Assembly: GCA_020161015.1 (NCBI GenBank)
Contig: JAIUOT010000044.1
Coordinates: 1-44,037, forward strand
Reading direction: 5' to 3'
Length of the DNA: 44,037 nt
From: Actinomycetota bacterium
GTDB taxonomy: Bacteria > Actinomycetota > Actinomycetes > Propionibacteriales > Propionibacteriaceae
The translations under genes and the position numbers were made by a program. How positions within the stretch are numbered: position 1 is the first letter of the stretch; each line of letters opens with the position of its first letter. Below are positions 34,996-43,163 of this stretch, in pieces. The notes under the pieces were generated by a model. That model was not told the origin of the DNA, did no database searches, and was given only the letters and a program-made list of their open reading frames with translations.

Positions 34996-36066
34996 TCAGC
35001 CCGTCCGGGTGAGATCGCGAATCGAGCCGCGCTCGATCCAGGTGGTGGGGAGGACGTGCGTCTGGCGGGGGGCGTCGGGAGCATGGATGCGGTGCAGCAG
35101 GGCCTGCGCGGCACAGGTGCCGAGGTCGTAGGCGGGCTGGGCGATGACCGACAGCGGCGGGCGCACCACCGTCGTCCACTCGGTGTCGTCGAAGCCGAAG
35201 ATCGACACCTGGTCGGGTACCACCAGGTCGCAGCCGTACACGGCGTCGATGATGCCCAGGGTGAAGCTGTCGTCAAGCCCGAAGACCGCTGTCGGCCGGT
35301 CGGCGCTGTTGAGCATCCCCGCGACGGCCGTCCGTACCTCGGATCGGCCGTGTGCCGGGGGGGTGTAGGCCGACGGCACGGTGAGCCCGGCTTCGGCCAT
35401 CGCGTCCCGGTAGCCCTGGTGCCGCTCGAGCATCGACGAGATGAGGTTGGCGTGCCCGTCATGGCCCCTGGTTCGCTGGAGTGGCGCCGCGATCCGGGTG
35501 TGCCCGATCGCGATGACACGCTTCACGGCCTGGTAGCCGGACTCGTAGTTGTTGACCACAACGACATCGGTGTCGAGACCGGGCACGAACCGGTCGACCT
35601 GGACCAGGGCCTGGCCATGGTCGACCGCGGATGCGAGGTGCTCGCTCGCCTCTTCGCTCGCGGGCGCCACCAGGATGCCGTCCACCCGCTTCTCGGTGAG
35701 CACCTTCAGCCCGTGGATCTCGGAGTCGACGGTCTCGTCGGTGTTGACCAGGACGACGTCGTAGCCCGCACTGCGGGCGCCGTCGGTGAAACCGCGGATC
35801 ACCCGGGCGAAGAAGGGGTTTGAGACGTCGGCGATCAATGCGCCCAGCGTCATGGTCTGTCCGGTCACCATCGAGCGGGCCACGGAGTTCACCGAGTAGC
35901 CAAGCTTCGCCGCTGCCGCCTCCACCCGACGCCGGGCCTCCTCGCTCACCGAGCCGTAGCCGCCGAGGGCGCGTGCCGCGGTGGCTCGAGACACGCCGGC
36001 TTCTCGGGCGACGTCGAAGATCGAGCTTCCCTGGGCGGGGACAGATGCTTGCACGACGGGCAGCAT
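34996..36066 (-). CDS. LacI-family transcriptional regulator
   Basis: A 356-residue LacI-family protein: helix-turn-helix SIFDVAREAGVSRATAARAL with hinge region LGYSVNSVARSMVTG, then a sensor domain with LGALIADVSNPFFARVIRGF, VDGILVAPASEEA and GLDDSFTLGIIDAVYG. The frame is open to 36192, but the ATG at 36066 gives a normal-length N-terminus, and the longer version would cross the operators. It is divergent from the second SIS gene and likely represses that operon through the palindromes at 36143-36182. Confidence 0.91.
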   Translation of the reverse strand: MLPVVQASVPAQGSSIFDVAREAGVSRATAARALGGYGSVSEEARRRVEAAAAKLGYSVNSVARSMVTGQTMTLGALIADVSNPFFARVIRGFTDGARSAGYDVVLVNTDETVDSEIHGLKVLTEKRVDGILVAPASEEASEHLASAVDHGQALVQVDRFVPGLDTDVVVVNNYESGYQAVKRVIAIGHTRIAAPLQRTRGHDGHANLISSMLERHQGYRDAMAEAGLTVPSAYTPPAHGRSEVRTAVAGMLNSADRPTAVFGLDDSFTLGIIDAVYGCDLVVPDQVSIFGFDDTEWTTVVRPPLSVIAQPAYDLGTCAAQALLHRIHAPDAPRQTHVLPTTWIERGSIRDLTRTG

Positions 36067-36142
36067 AACCGAGGATCGTGGGCCCGCGACATCACGTTCT
36101 TGAAACAAATTGGCGAACGGTGTTGACATCTGGCCTGCGCGA

Positions 36143-36182
36143 GTGAGAACGTGCTCAACAGAGGGATTGAGCACGTGCTCAA
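36143..36182 (+). promoter_or_regulatory. Tandem LacI-type operators upstream of the second SIS operon
   Basis: TTGAGCACGTGCTCAA (36167-36182) is a perfect 16-base palindrome with the central CG of LacI sites. A second copy, GTGAGAACGTGCTCAA (36143-36158), matches 14 of 16 bases, 24 bases upstream. The upstream copy falls where the -10 of a promoter with TTGACA at 36123-36128 would lie. The divergent LacI gene is the obvious binding partner. Confidence 0.85.
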
Positions 36183-36305
36183 ATCCGAGCATGAAGCCAG
36201 TAATGCGGCCAGCGTGGGTCGCGATGGGTTGACCGTTGCCTGCCGTACGAAGTTGTGCCCGGGTACCTCTACGTCTGCATGAACAGAAAAGGAGTCACTC
36301 AAGTC

Positions 36306-37307
36306 ATGGCCGTCGAAACGTTGCCGCTGTCGCCGATCGAGGCAGACCTCGAAGCCAATCTCGAGAAGACTGTCGGTTACTACGACAGTGTCCGAGAGTT
36401 TGTGGACGAGTGTGTCCGCAACGGTCTGAAGAACGTCTACCTCGTGGGGGCCGGTGGCTCGCTGATCGCGTCATTCCCCGCCTTCTACCTGTTGCACCGC
36501 ATGGTCGACATCCCGGTGTTCCAGATCCAGAGCGACGAGCTCAACTACGGTCGCCCGCGTCCCCTCGGGCCCGGTTCGCTTGTGATCATCGCCTCCTACA
36601 CCGGCACGACCAAGGAGACGGTGGCCGCCGCCCGGTACGCCAGGGAGGCCGGCGCGACCGTCTTCGCCGCGTGCCGTGCCCACAGCCCGCTCGCCGAAGC
36701 GGCCACCCTTGCCATCGAGGGAGGGTCGGACATTCTGGAGCTGATGGCCGCGTACGCACTGTGCGAGGCGCTCGGTGTCGAGCTCGACTATGCCGCCGTC
36801 CGGGCGGCGTTCGCCGCACTGCCTGCGGCATTCCGGGCTGCGGTGGAAGGCCAGGAGCAGCACGTGCACGACATCGCCGTCGCACTGAAGGACGAGCCGA
36901 TCACCTATGTGCTGGGTTCCGGCCCCTCCCACGGCTGGGCGTACGGGCTGGCGATGTGCTACTTGCAGGAGATGCAGTGGAAGCACGCCGTCTCGTTCAA
37001 CGCCGGCGAGTTCTTCCAGGGAGCCTTCGAGGTGGTCCAGGAAGACACTCCGGTCGTCCTGCTGCTGGGTGAGGACCCCTCGCGTCCGATCGCCGAGCGC
37101 GCGCAGCGCTTCCTCGACACCTACACCAAGCGGGCGCACTACCTGGACGTGCGTGACTTCGACCTGCCCGGCATGACCGCCGAGGGCCGGGCCATCGTCT
37201 CCCCGCTGATCCTGCCCAAGGTGATCGGGCGGCTCGCCAAGCACTACGAGGCGGTGCGCGGGCACAACCTCGACCAGCGGCGCTACATGTTCCGCACGAT
37301 CTACTGA
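36306..37307 (+). CDS. SIS-domain sugar isomerase/deglycase, FrlB-like (paralogue 2)
   Basis: A 333-residue double-SIS protein of the same family as paralogue 1. It has YLVGAGGSLIASFPAFYLL, IIASYTGTTKETVAAARYA, YVLGSGPSHGWAYGLAMCYLQEMQWKH, and SFNAGEFFQGAFEVVQED with Glu235 kept but Gln238 in place of the histidine; the end is HNLDQRRYMFRTIY. Its neighbour is an FrlD-like kinase, so the likely substrate is that kinase's 6-phosphate product. The ATG at 36306 has AAAAGGAG about 11 bases upstream; an in-frame ATG at 36279 lacks a ribosome site. It heads the operon with the kinase and ABC importer. Confidence 0.83.
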   Translation: MAVETLPLSPIEADLEANLEKTVGYYDSVREFVDECVRNGLKNVYLVGAGGSLIASFPAFYLLHRMVDIPVFQIQSDELNYGRPRPLGPGSLVIIASYTGTTKETVAAARYAREAGATVFAACRAHSPLAEAATLAIEGGSDILELMAAYALCEALGVELDYAAVRAAFAALPAAFRAAVEGQEQHVHDIAVALKDEPITYVLGSGPSHGWAYGLAMCYLQEMQWKHAVSFNAGEFFQGAFEVVQEDTPVVLLLGEDPSRPIAERAQRFLDTYTKRAHYLDVRDFDLPGMTAEGRAIVSPLILPKVIGRLAKHYEAVRGHNLDQRRYMFRTIY

Positions 37308-37326
37308 TCGCGCGGAGGCGTCAGTC

Positions 37327-38163
37327 ATGAAGGTCGTAGCCATCGGTGACAATTGTCTCGACTGGTATCTGGATCGACAAATGGTGCATCCCGGCGGGAA
37401 CGCACTGAATGTGGCGGTCTATACTCATCGGCTCGGTGCGGAGTCCAGCTACATTGGGCAATTCGGCACCGACTGGGCAGGGGACGTGATGATCGCTGCC
37501 CTCGAGGCCGAAGGTGTCGATATCAGTCGAATTCGCCGAGCTGTCGGCACCAGCGGATATGCAACGATCGAGACCATTCGAGGCGACCGGGTCTTTCGGG
37601 GGTCCTCGAACGGAGTGGTCGCATTCACGCCGACTCCCGAGGACTACGCCTTCATGGCTGGCGCGGACGTCATACATACCGGCGACTCGTCGTTCCTCGA
37701 CGAACACGTGGCTGAGCTGGCCGCGATCGCACCGGTGAGCTTCGATTTCTCGATCAAGCCGCGCGACTACTGTGAACGGCTCCTGCCCCAGGTCACCTAC
37801 GCCACCTTCTCCCGTCCAGGGCTGTCCCCGGACGAGGTCAACGACCTGATCGGGTGGGCGCGGGACCTGGGCGCGTCCGAGGTCTTCGTGACCCAGGGCG
37901 AGGCCGGCTCCTACTCCTGGGCGGACGGTCGGCTCCACTACGAGCCGGCCTCCGCCGCATCGCAGATCGTCGACACCCTCGGCGCTGGCGACTCCTTCAT
38001 CGCTGGCATGCTCGTTGCGCGCCTCGCCGGCGCGCCCCTTGATGCGGCGGCAGCCCGCGCCAGTGCTCTCGCCGCACAGTCGTGCGGCACCCTGGGCGCC
38101 TTCGGCTACGCCGAACCGGCAGCCCGGATGACCGTGGCCTCCGACCATCGCTTCGCCTCCTAG
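37327..38163 (+). CDS. PfkB-family sugar kinase, fructoselysine 6-kinase (FrlD)-like
   Basis: A 278-residue ribokinase-fold enzyme. It opens VVAIGDNCLDWYLDRQ with GGNALNVAVYTHRLGA, very close to FrlD as I recall it, and ends with the PfkB signature DTLGAGDSFIAGML, where Asp222 is the catalytic base. It should use ATP to phosphorylate a fructosamine-type sugar at C-6 and feed it to the SIS deglycase encoded 19 bases upstream. Another ketose-amine derivative or plain fructose-like sugar is possible; the pairing with a SIS protein makes the Amadori assignment more likely. Confidence 0.8.
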   Translation: MKVVAIGDNCLDWYLDRQMVHPGGNALNVAVYTHRLGAESSYIGQFGTDWAGDVMIAALEAEGVDISRIRRAVGTSGYATIETIRGDRVFRGSSNGVVAFTPTPEDYAFMAGADVIHTGDSSFLDEHVAELAAIAPVSFDFSIKPRDYCERLLPQVTYATFSRPGLSPDEVNDLIGWARDLGASEVFVTQGEAGSYSWADGRLHYEPASAASQIVDTLGAGDSFIAGMLVARLAGAPLDAAAARASALAAQSCGTLGAFGYAEPAARMTVASDHRFAS

Positions 38164-38198
38164 TGGCTCTACCGACAACCGACAGAAAGGAAAGCCAG

Positions 38199-39518
38199 GT
38201 GAAGAACAGATCCATCCTTGGCATCGTCGCCGTGATGGTCTTCGCGCTTGTCAGCGCAGGCTGTAGCGGCCCGACGCAATCCGGAAGTGCTGGTGCGACC
38301 AGCACAGGAGAACTGACGGGCAAGATCTCGTTCCTCGAGAAGTGGCCCGACCCGAAGTACAAGGTCTACTTCGACAAGGTGGTGGCCGACTACGTGGCCG
38401 CGCATCCCGGCGTCGAGATCGACCACCAGGCCGTGGGCGATCAGCCGATCAAGGACCAGCTCCGTGTGCTGACCAGCGCCAACGAGCTCCCCGACATCTA
38501 CTTCGCCTGGCCCGGCGACTTCGCGAACAAGTTCATCCGTGGCGGCTTCGCCGCGGATCTCACCCCGTACCTGGACGGCACTGACTGGGGGAAGAGTTTC
38601 GCCTCCTCCGCGTTGGGCGCCTACCAGTACGAGGGCAAGAACTACGGCATCCCGATCAACCTGAACGGGAAGGTGTTCGCCTACTCGACCGACGCGTTCA
38701 CGAAGGCGGGCGTCAGCGTCCCGACCAGCCTTGCGGAACTGAAGACCAGTTGCGGCGCGCTGTCGAAGGCCGGCTACACCCCGATCGCCTTCGGCAACCA
38801 GTACGGCTGGCCGGCCATCCACTACATCACCCAGTTCAACGCGCAGTTCGTCCCGGCCGATGTGCGGGCGAAGGATTACGCGCCGACGGGCGGCGACTTC
38901 ACCAACGCGGGCTACGAGCAGGCCCTGGCAGCGTTCAAGGACCTGATCGACACCTGTGCCAAGAAGGGGAGCAACGGCATCTCCCACGAGACGGCCCAGG
39001 CTGAACTCACCAACGGCAAGGCTGCCATGCAGTACCTGGAGGTGCTCGAGTTCGTCAACCTCGAGGACAAGAGCACGGTGCCCGCCGACTTCATCGGCAA
39101 GTGGGACCAGTTCGTGATGCCGCCGATCGACGGCGCCGCCGGCAACCAGACGGCGATCACCGGGGCGCCGGACGGCTTCCTGGTCAACGCCCAGTCCGAA
39201 CACCTCGATCTCGCGGTGGACTTCCTGAAGTTCCTCACCAGCAAGGAGAACGCGGCGGAGATGACCAAGGTGATCGGCTGGCCGAGCCCGATCGAGGGCG
39301 CCACCACGGCGGAGAACGCGTCTGCGGCCACGGTCAAGGCTGTCGGCGAGATCCAGCAGGCCAGCGAGCTGGCAATCTGGCTGGACACCATTGCCAGCGC
39401 GGAAGTGGCTCAGGCCTACTTGTCGGGTGTCGAGGGTTTGCTCAACGGTGACGAGACCCCCGCTTCGGTGATGGAGAAGGTTCGGACGGCGGCGGCCAAG
39501 GTCAAGGCTGAATCCTGA
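38199..39518 (+). CDS. ABC importer solute-binding lipoprotein of the second locus
   Basis: A 439-residue CUT1-type extracellular binding protein. The signal peptide ends in the lipobox SAGC, and the mature part contains LEKWPDPKYKVYFDKVVADY, LPDIYFAWPGDFANKF and GNQYGWPAIHYITQFNAQF. The GTG at 38199 has AAAGGAAAG upstream. The operon context makes a fructosamine or glycated compound the likely ligand; the sequence alone shows only a sugar-type fold. Confidence 0.88.
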   Translation: MKNRSILGIVAVMVFALVSAGCSGPTQSGSAGATSTGELTGKISFLEKWPDPKYKVYFDKVVADYVAAHPGVEIDHQAVGDQPIKDQLRVLTSANELPDIYFAWPGDFANKFIRGGFAADLTPYLDGTDWGKSFASSALGAYQYEGKNYGIPINLNGKVFAYSTDAFTKAGVSVPTSLAELKTSCGALSKAGYTPIAFGNQYGWPAIHYITQFNAQFVPADVRAKDYAPTGGDFTNAGYEQALAAFKDLIDTCAKKGSNGISHETAQAELTNGKAAMQYLEVLEFVNLEDKSTVPADFIGKWDQFVMPPIDGAAGNQTAITGAPDGFLVNAQSEHLDLAVDFLKFLTSKENAAEMTKVIGWPSPIEGATTAENASAATVKAVGEIQQASELAIWLDTIASAEVAQAYLSGVEGLLNGDETPASVMEKVRTAAAKVKAES

Positions 39519-39548
39519 CCGTCGATTCTGTACCCGACCCTGAGCGGG

Positions 39549-39578
39549 TCCGGGGACGGGCCGCCACCCGTCCCCGGA
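39549..39578 (+). terminator. Strong intercistronic hairpin after the second binding-protein gene
   Basis: Perfect 12-base arms (39549-39560 and 39567-39578) enclose a 6-base loop CCGCCA, with no T tract. The position, between binding protein and first permease, is the same as in the first importer operon. Confidence 0.8.
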
Positions 39579-39601
39579 CACAGGTCACAAAGAGAGGCGT
39601 G

Positions 39602-40486
39602 ATGAAGAGACAACTGGCGCGGCGGTCCGTCGGGTATCTGTGGATCCTGCCCGCACTCGTGCTGCTGCTCGTGTTCGTCTACTACCCCATCGTCGAGAAC
39701 TTCCGGCTCAGTCTGTACAGCTGGAACGCCTTCCGGCCGGTGCCGAAGTTCGTGGGGCTCAACAACTACCAGCGGGTCTTCGCCGACCCGGTCTTCTGGA
39801 CAGCGATCGTCAACAACGTCTGGTACGCGGTCGTTTCGGTCGCCTTCCAGGTCGGGATCGCCCTTGTCCTCGCGGCGCTGCTGGAGGGAGTGGTGGCGCC
39901 CCGGCTCCGGGGCGTCCTCCGTACGGTGTACTTCATTCCTGCGACGATCTCGATCACGATCGTCGGGCTGCTGTTCCGGATCATCTACCAGCCCGAAGGC
40001 CTCCTCAACGCCTTCCTGGCCCTGTTCGGCGTGGAGTCGACGCGCGCGTGGCTGGGGGAGCAGGAGACCGCCATCGGATCGGTGATCGCGATGAGCCAGT
40101 GGCAGAACCTCGGCTACACGACCATGCTCTTCGTGGTCGCCATCCAGCGCATTCCGAAGGAGTACTACGAAGCGGCCCTCGTCGACGGCGCCGGGGCGGT
40201 ACGCACCTTCTTCTCGGTCACGGTTCCGCTGGTTCGCGAGATGACGACCCTGTTGATGATCGTCACCATCTCGGGTGCCTTCCTGGTCTTCAACGAGATC
40301 ATGGCGACGACGCAGGGCGGACCGAACAACTCCAGCCAGGTCCTCGGCACGTGGCTGTACCAGTCGGCCTTCAAGAACGACGACATGGGCTACGCGACCG
40401 TGATCGCGGTCGTGATCTTCGTCTTCACCTTCACTGCCGCGGTGCTGCAGTTGGCCTACTCACGACTCCGGAGGGTTGAGCAATGA
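39602..40486 (+). CDS. ABC importer permease (MalF-type) of the second locus
   Basis: A 294-residue permease with six membrane helices, starting VGYLWILPALVLLLVFVYYPIVENF, and the EAA loop EYYEAALVDGAGAVRTFFSVTVPL. Both GTG 39599 and ATG 39602 fit the AGAGAGG ribosome site; I prefer ATG. It overlaps the next permease by 4 bases. Confidence 0.91.
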   Translation: MKRQLARRSVGYLWILPALVLLLVFVYYPIVENFRLSLYSWNAFRPVPKFVGLNNYQRVFADPVFWTAIVNNVWYAVVSVAFQVGIALVLAALLEGVVAPRLRGVLRTVYFIPATISITIVGLLFRIIYQPEGLLNAFLALFGVESTRAWLGEQETAIGSVIAMSQWQNLGYTTMLFVVAIQRIPKEYYEAALVDGAGAVRTFFSVTVPLVREMTTLLMIVTISGAFLVFNEIMATTQGGPNNSSQVLGTWLYQSAFKNDDMGYATVIAVVIFVFTFTAAVLQLAYSRLRRVEQ

Positions 40487-41364
40487 GTGTCACGAAGCTG
40501 TCGGTGGACGCAGTGGCGTCCCGGGAGGTGCGCGGGCGGCGGCGGTTCAGGATCACCCCGCTGCGGGTGCTCATCGGCGTCCTGCTCGCCGCCCTGGCCG
40601 TCGTCGTGCTCTATCCGCTGTTGTGGATGGCGATCTCCGGGTTCAAGACGAATGCCGAGCTGTTCGGTGATGCGTGGGGGCTGCCCGCACAGTGGCGGTT
40701 CAGCAACTACATCCAGGCCTGGGACTACGGCGTCGTCCACTACATCTTCAACTCGCTGGTCGTGACCGTTGGTTCGATCGTGCTGGTCACGCTCGTGTCG
40801 AGCTTCGCAGCCTTTGCCCTGGTCCAGGTCCGGATCCCGCTCGGCCAGCCGATCCTGATGCTGATCCTCGGTGGCCTGATGCTCTCGGAGACGGTGGCGC
40901 TCGTGCCGCTGTTCCGGATCATGCGCTCGCTCGACCTGTACAACACCCTGATCGGGATCATCATCCTCTACACCGCCTTCCGCATTCCGTTCACGACGTT
41001 CCTGATCCGGGCCTACATGATCGACCTGCCCACGGAGCTGCGGGACGCGGCGATCGTGGACGGTGCGTCGCTGTGGCAGATGTTCTGGCGGGTCACGTTG
41101 CCGCTGTGCTACCCGATCCTGATTTCCGCTGCGATCCTGCAGGCGCTGTTCTCGTGGAATGAGTTCGTCTTCGCCCTGGTCTTCATCAAGGACGACGCGC
41201 TCAAGACGATGCCGGTCGGCCTGATGGCCCTGCAGTCGAAACTCACCACCAACTGGCCGGTGGTGTTCGCCGGGTTGACCATCTCGGCGATCCCGATGGT
41301 GCTTGCGTTCCTGTTCGGCCAGCGGCACTTCGTCCGAGGGATCACTGAGGGTCTGGGCAAGTAA
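40483..41364 (+). CDS. ABC importer permease (MalG-type) of the second locus
   Basis: A 293-residue permease with the EAA loop ELRDAAIVDGASLWQMFWRVTLPL and the usual C-terminus FGQRHFVRGITEGLGK. The ATG overlaps the preceding stop. No ATPase gene follows, as in the other importer here and, from memory, in the frl operon of Bacillus, where a shared ATPase is used. Confidence 0.91.
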   Translation: MSVTKLSVDAVASREVRGRRRFRITPLRVLIGVLLAALAVVVLYPLLWMAISGFKTNAELFGDAWGLPAQWRFSNYIQAWDYGVVHYIFNSLVVTVGSIVLVTLVSSFAAFALVQVRIPLGQPILMLILGGLMLSETVALVPLFRIMRSLDLYNTLIGIIILYTAFRIPFTTFLIRAYMIDLPTELRDAAIVDGASLWQMFWRVTLPLCYPILISAAILQALFSWNEFVFALVFIKDDALKTMPVGLMALQSKLTTNWPVVFAGLTISAIPMVLAFLFGQRHFVRGITEGLGK

Positions 41365-41429
41365 CCGGGTCGGACCCGCGATGGGTGCCGGCCGTCACAG
41401 CGATCACGTGAAAGTCGAGGCGTGCCGCA

Positions 41430-42713
41430 ATGCGGTGGCTGCGTTCGTTCCTGAACTCGGACGTGCTGGTGGGCGAGCCACGCGACGTCGTCCTGATTGA
41501 GGCGGTGCTCGCCGCGTCCAAGCTCTCGATCCCCTTCCTCACCCTGTATCTGGTCGGAGCACGCGGCTTCGATTACGCCACCGCGGGCCTCTTCGTCGCC
41601 ATCCGGGGCCTGGGCGGTCTGGTCGCAGTGATGCTCGCCGGAGCGATCGCCGACCGCTTCGGCGAGAAGCCGGTCGTCCTGACGCTGCTCGCCGGGGCCG
41701 CCCTGAGCGCGGCGGCGATCCCGCACCTGCAGAGCACGCACGCCCTGTTGGTGGGGTTCTTCCTTCTCGGGGCCTTCGTGAATGCGGTGCAGCCCGCCTT
41801 CTCCTCGCTGGTCGTCCGAACGATCCCGGTGCGCCACTGGACGGAGATCTACGCCGCAGAGTACTGGGCGCTGAACGTCGGGTTCGCGTTCACCGCGCTG
41901 GTCGGCGGTCAGGTGGCGGTGTTCGCATTCGACTGGTTGTTCTATCTCGAAGCGTTGGGAACGTTCCTCGCCCTCGTCCTGGTTGCCCGGATCCTGCCGG
42001 CGACCCGTCCGCAGACCCGGACCCGGTCGCCCAGGCAGCGCGCCAGCCTGCGCGGCCGTGGCCGGCGCGCGCTGGCCACCGTGTCACTGGCGGCCCGGGA
42101 CCGGCTGGCCGTGGTGCTGATCAGTTCCAGCCTGCTGTTCGCGCTGTGCCTTTCCCAGATGACCGGCACCCTGCCGCTGGACATGGAGGCCAGCGGCTAC
42201 AGTCCGGACTTCTACGGCTACGTGATCTTCTGGAACGGCGCCCTCCTCACCATCTTCCAGATCCGGGCCGGACGTGCGATCGCCCGGCGCCGCGCGCTGC
42301 GGATCCTCGCCCGGGCCGCCGCGGTGGCAGGGCTCGGCTACGGTCTGCTGGCCCTGCCGCACCAGCACATCGCGCTGATTCTGGGCTGCCTCACGATCTG
42401 GACGGTCGGCGAGATGATGGACGCGCCGGTCCGCAGCGCCGTGGTGAGCGCGCTCGCGAAGCCCGGCTCCCGGGCACGCTATCTGGGGCTTCTGTCCGCC
42501 GCCCTCACCCTCGGCTACAGCATCGGCCCGTGGCTCGGCGGGTACGTGCTTCAGGTGGCCGGACGCGAGGCCCTGTGGCTGGGCACCGCCGGATGCGCAC
42601 TCCTGTGTGCGCTGATCCGCCGCGTCATCACGGGGCGGGTGGAGGCCCGGATCCTCACCGTCCCGAGCGAGCCGGACCGGCCGGGCTCGGGCCTCCCGTG
42701 CGGGAAGCGGTAG
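41430..42713 (+). CDS. Major facilitator superfamily transporter
   Basis: A 427-residue MFS protein with about 12 hydrophobic segments. Loop motifs are GAIADRFGEKP after the second helix and RAGRAIARRRALR in the second half. It resembles actinobacterial drug-efflux-type MFS proteins rather than sugar porters. It follows the importer by 65 bases on the same strand and may be the last gene of the operon; its role there is unknown. The ATG at 41430 lacks an obvious ribosome site. Confidence 0.8.
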   Translation: MRWLRSFLNSDVLVGEPRDVVLIEAVLAASKLSIPFLTLYLVGARGFDYATAGLFVAIRGLGGLVAVMLAGAIADRFGEKPVVLTLLAGAALSAAAIPHLQSTHALLVGFFLLGAFVNAVQPAFSSLVVRTIPVRHWTEIYAAEYWALNVGFAFTALVGGQVAVFAFDWLFYLEALGTFLALVLVARILPATRPQTRTRSPRQRASLRGRGRRALATVSLAARDRLAVVLISSSLLFALCLSQMTGTLPLDMEASGYSPDFYGYVIFWNGALLTIFQIRAGRAIARRRALRILARAAAVAGLGYGLLALPHQHIALILGCLTIWTVGEMMDAPVRSAVVSALAKPGSRARYLGLLSAALTLGYSIGPWLGGYVLQVAGREALWLGTAGCALLCALIRRVITGRVEARILTVPSEPDRPGSGLPCGKR

Positions 42714-43140
42714 CGCTGCGGAGTCCGTGGCCAGCCGACTGCAGTGTGTCGCCGGTAGTAGCCGTAGAGGGCGGATCCGGCCCGGGAGGCCGGACTCGAC
42801 GTGGGGTTCCGTTCCCCGATGCAGGTCTCGACGTAGCGCGGCTCCGCCGGCCGTTATCACGGACAGCCTTGGGCTGGCACCGAGGGTTTGCTCGCAATCG
42901 GTCATCCTTCCGAGCCTCCGTGTGCCTAGGCTGCGAGTCACGGCAACCAGGCAGATGGTGCTCGCGGCCCCGCGGAGCTTCTGTGCGGGATTGCGCGGGC
43001 GGTGAAGATTGTCGAGAAGGCGGTGAAGAGGTACGGGGCGCCGGTCTATGTGCGCCGGCAGGTCGTCCACAACACCCACGTACATGGAGCGCCTCGCCGC
43101 GCGAGGAGCCATGGTGGTCCAGGAACCCCGGCGCTACGTT
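42714..43140. other. Gene-poor stretch ending in the ispH remnant
   Basis: The first 200 bases show no gene and no clear terminator after the MFS gene. The rest holds the broken ispH start listed separately. Confidence 0.4.
42922..43125 (+). pseudogene. ispH: ispH remnant (HMB-PP reductase N-terminus, frameshifted)
   Basis: Three short frames join into the start of IspH/LytB, the [4Fe-4S] enzyme of the last MEP-pathway step. MVLAAPRSFCAG contains the first cluster cysteine. After a frame change near 42988, ARAVKIVEKAVKRYGAPVYV and RRQVVHNTHV follow. After another near 43083 it reads ERLAARGAMVVQE. The remaining 250 or so residues are absent and the attachment-like block B begins 38 bases later. 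A functional copy is presumably elsewhere, since the pathway is usually essential. Confidence 0.85.
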
Positions 43141-43163
43141 TGCCCGGTGAAGTGGTCGGGGGC

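Noticed and set aside
41369-41381. Palindrome CGGGTCGGACCCG after the last permease as a terminator
   Set aside because: A one-base centre leaves no room for a loop and there is no T tract.
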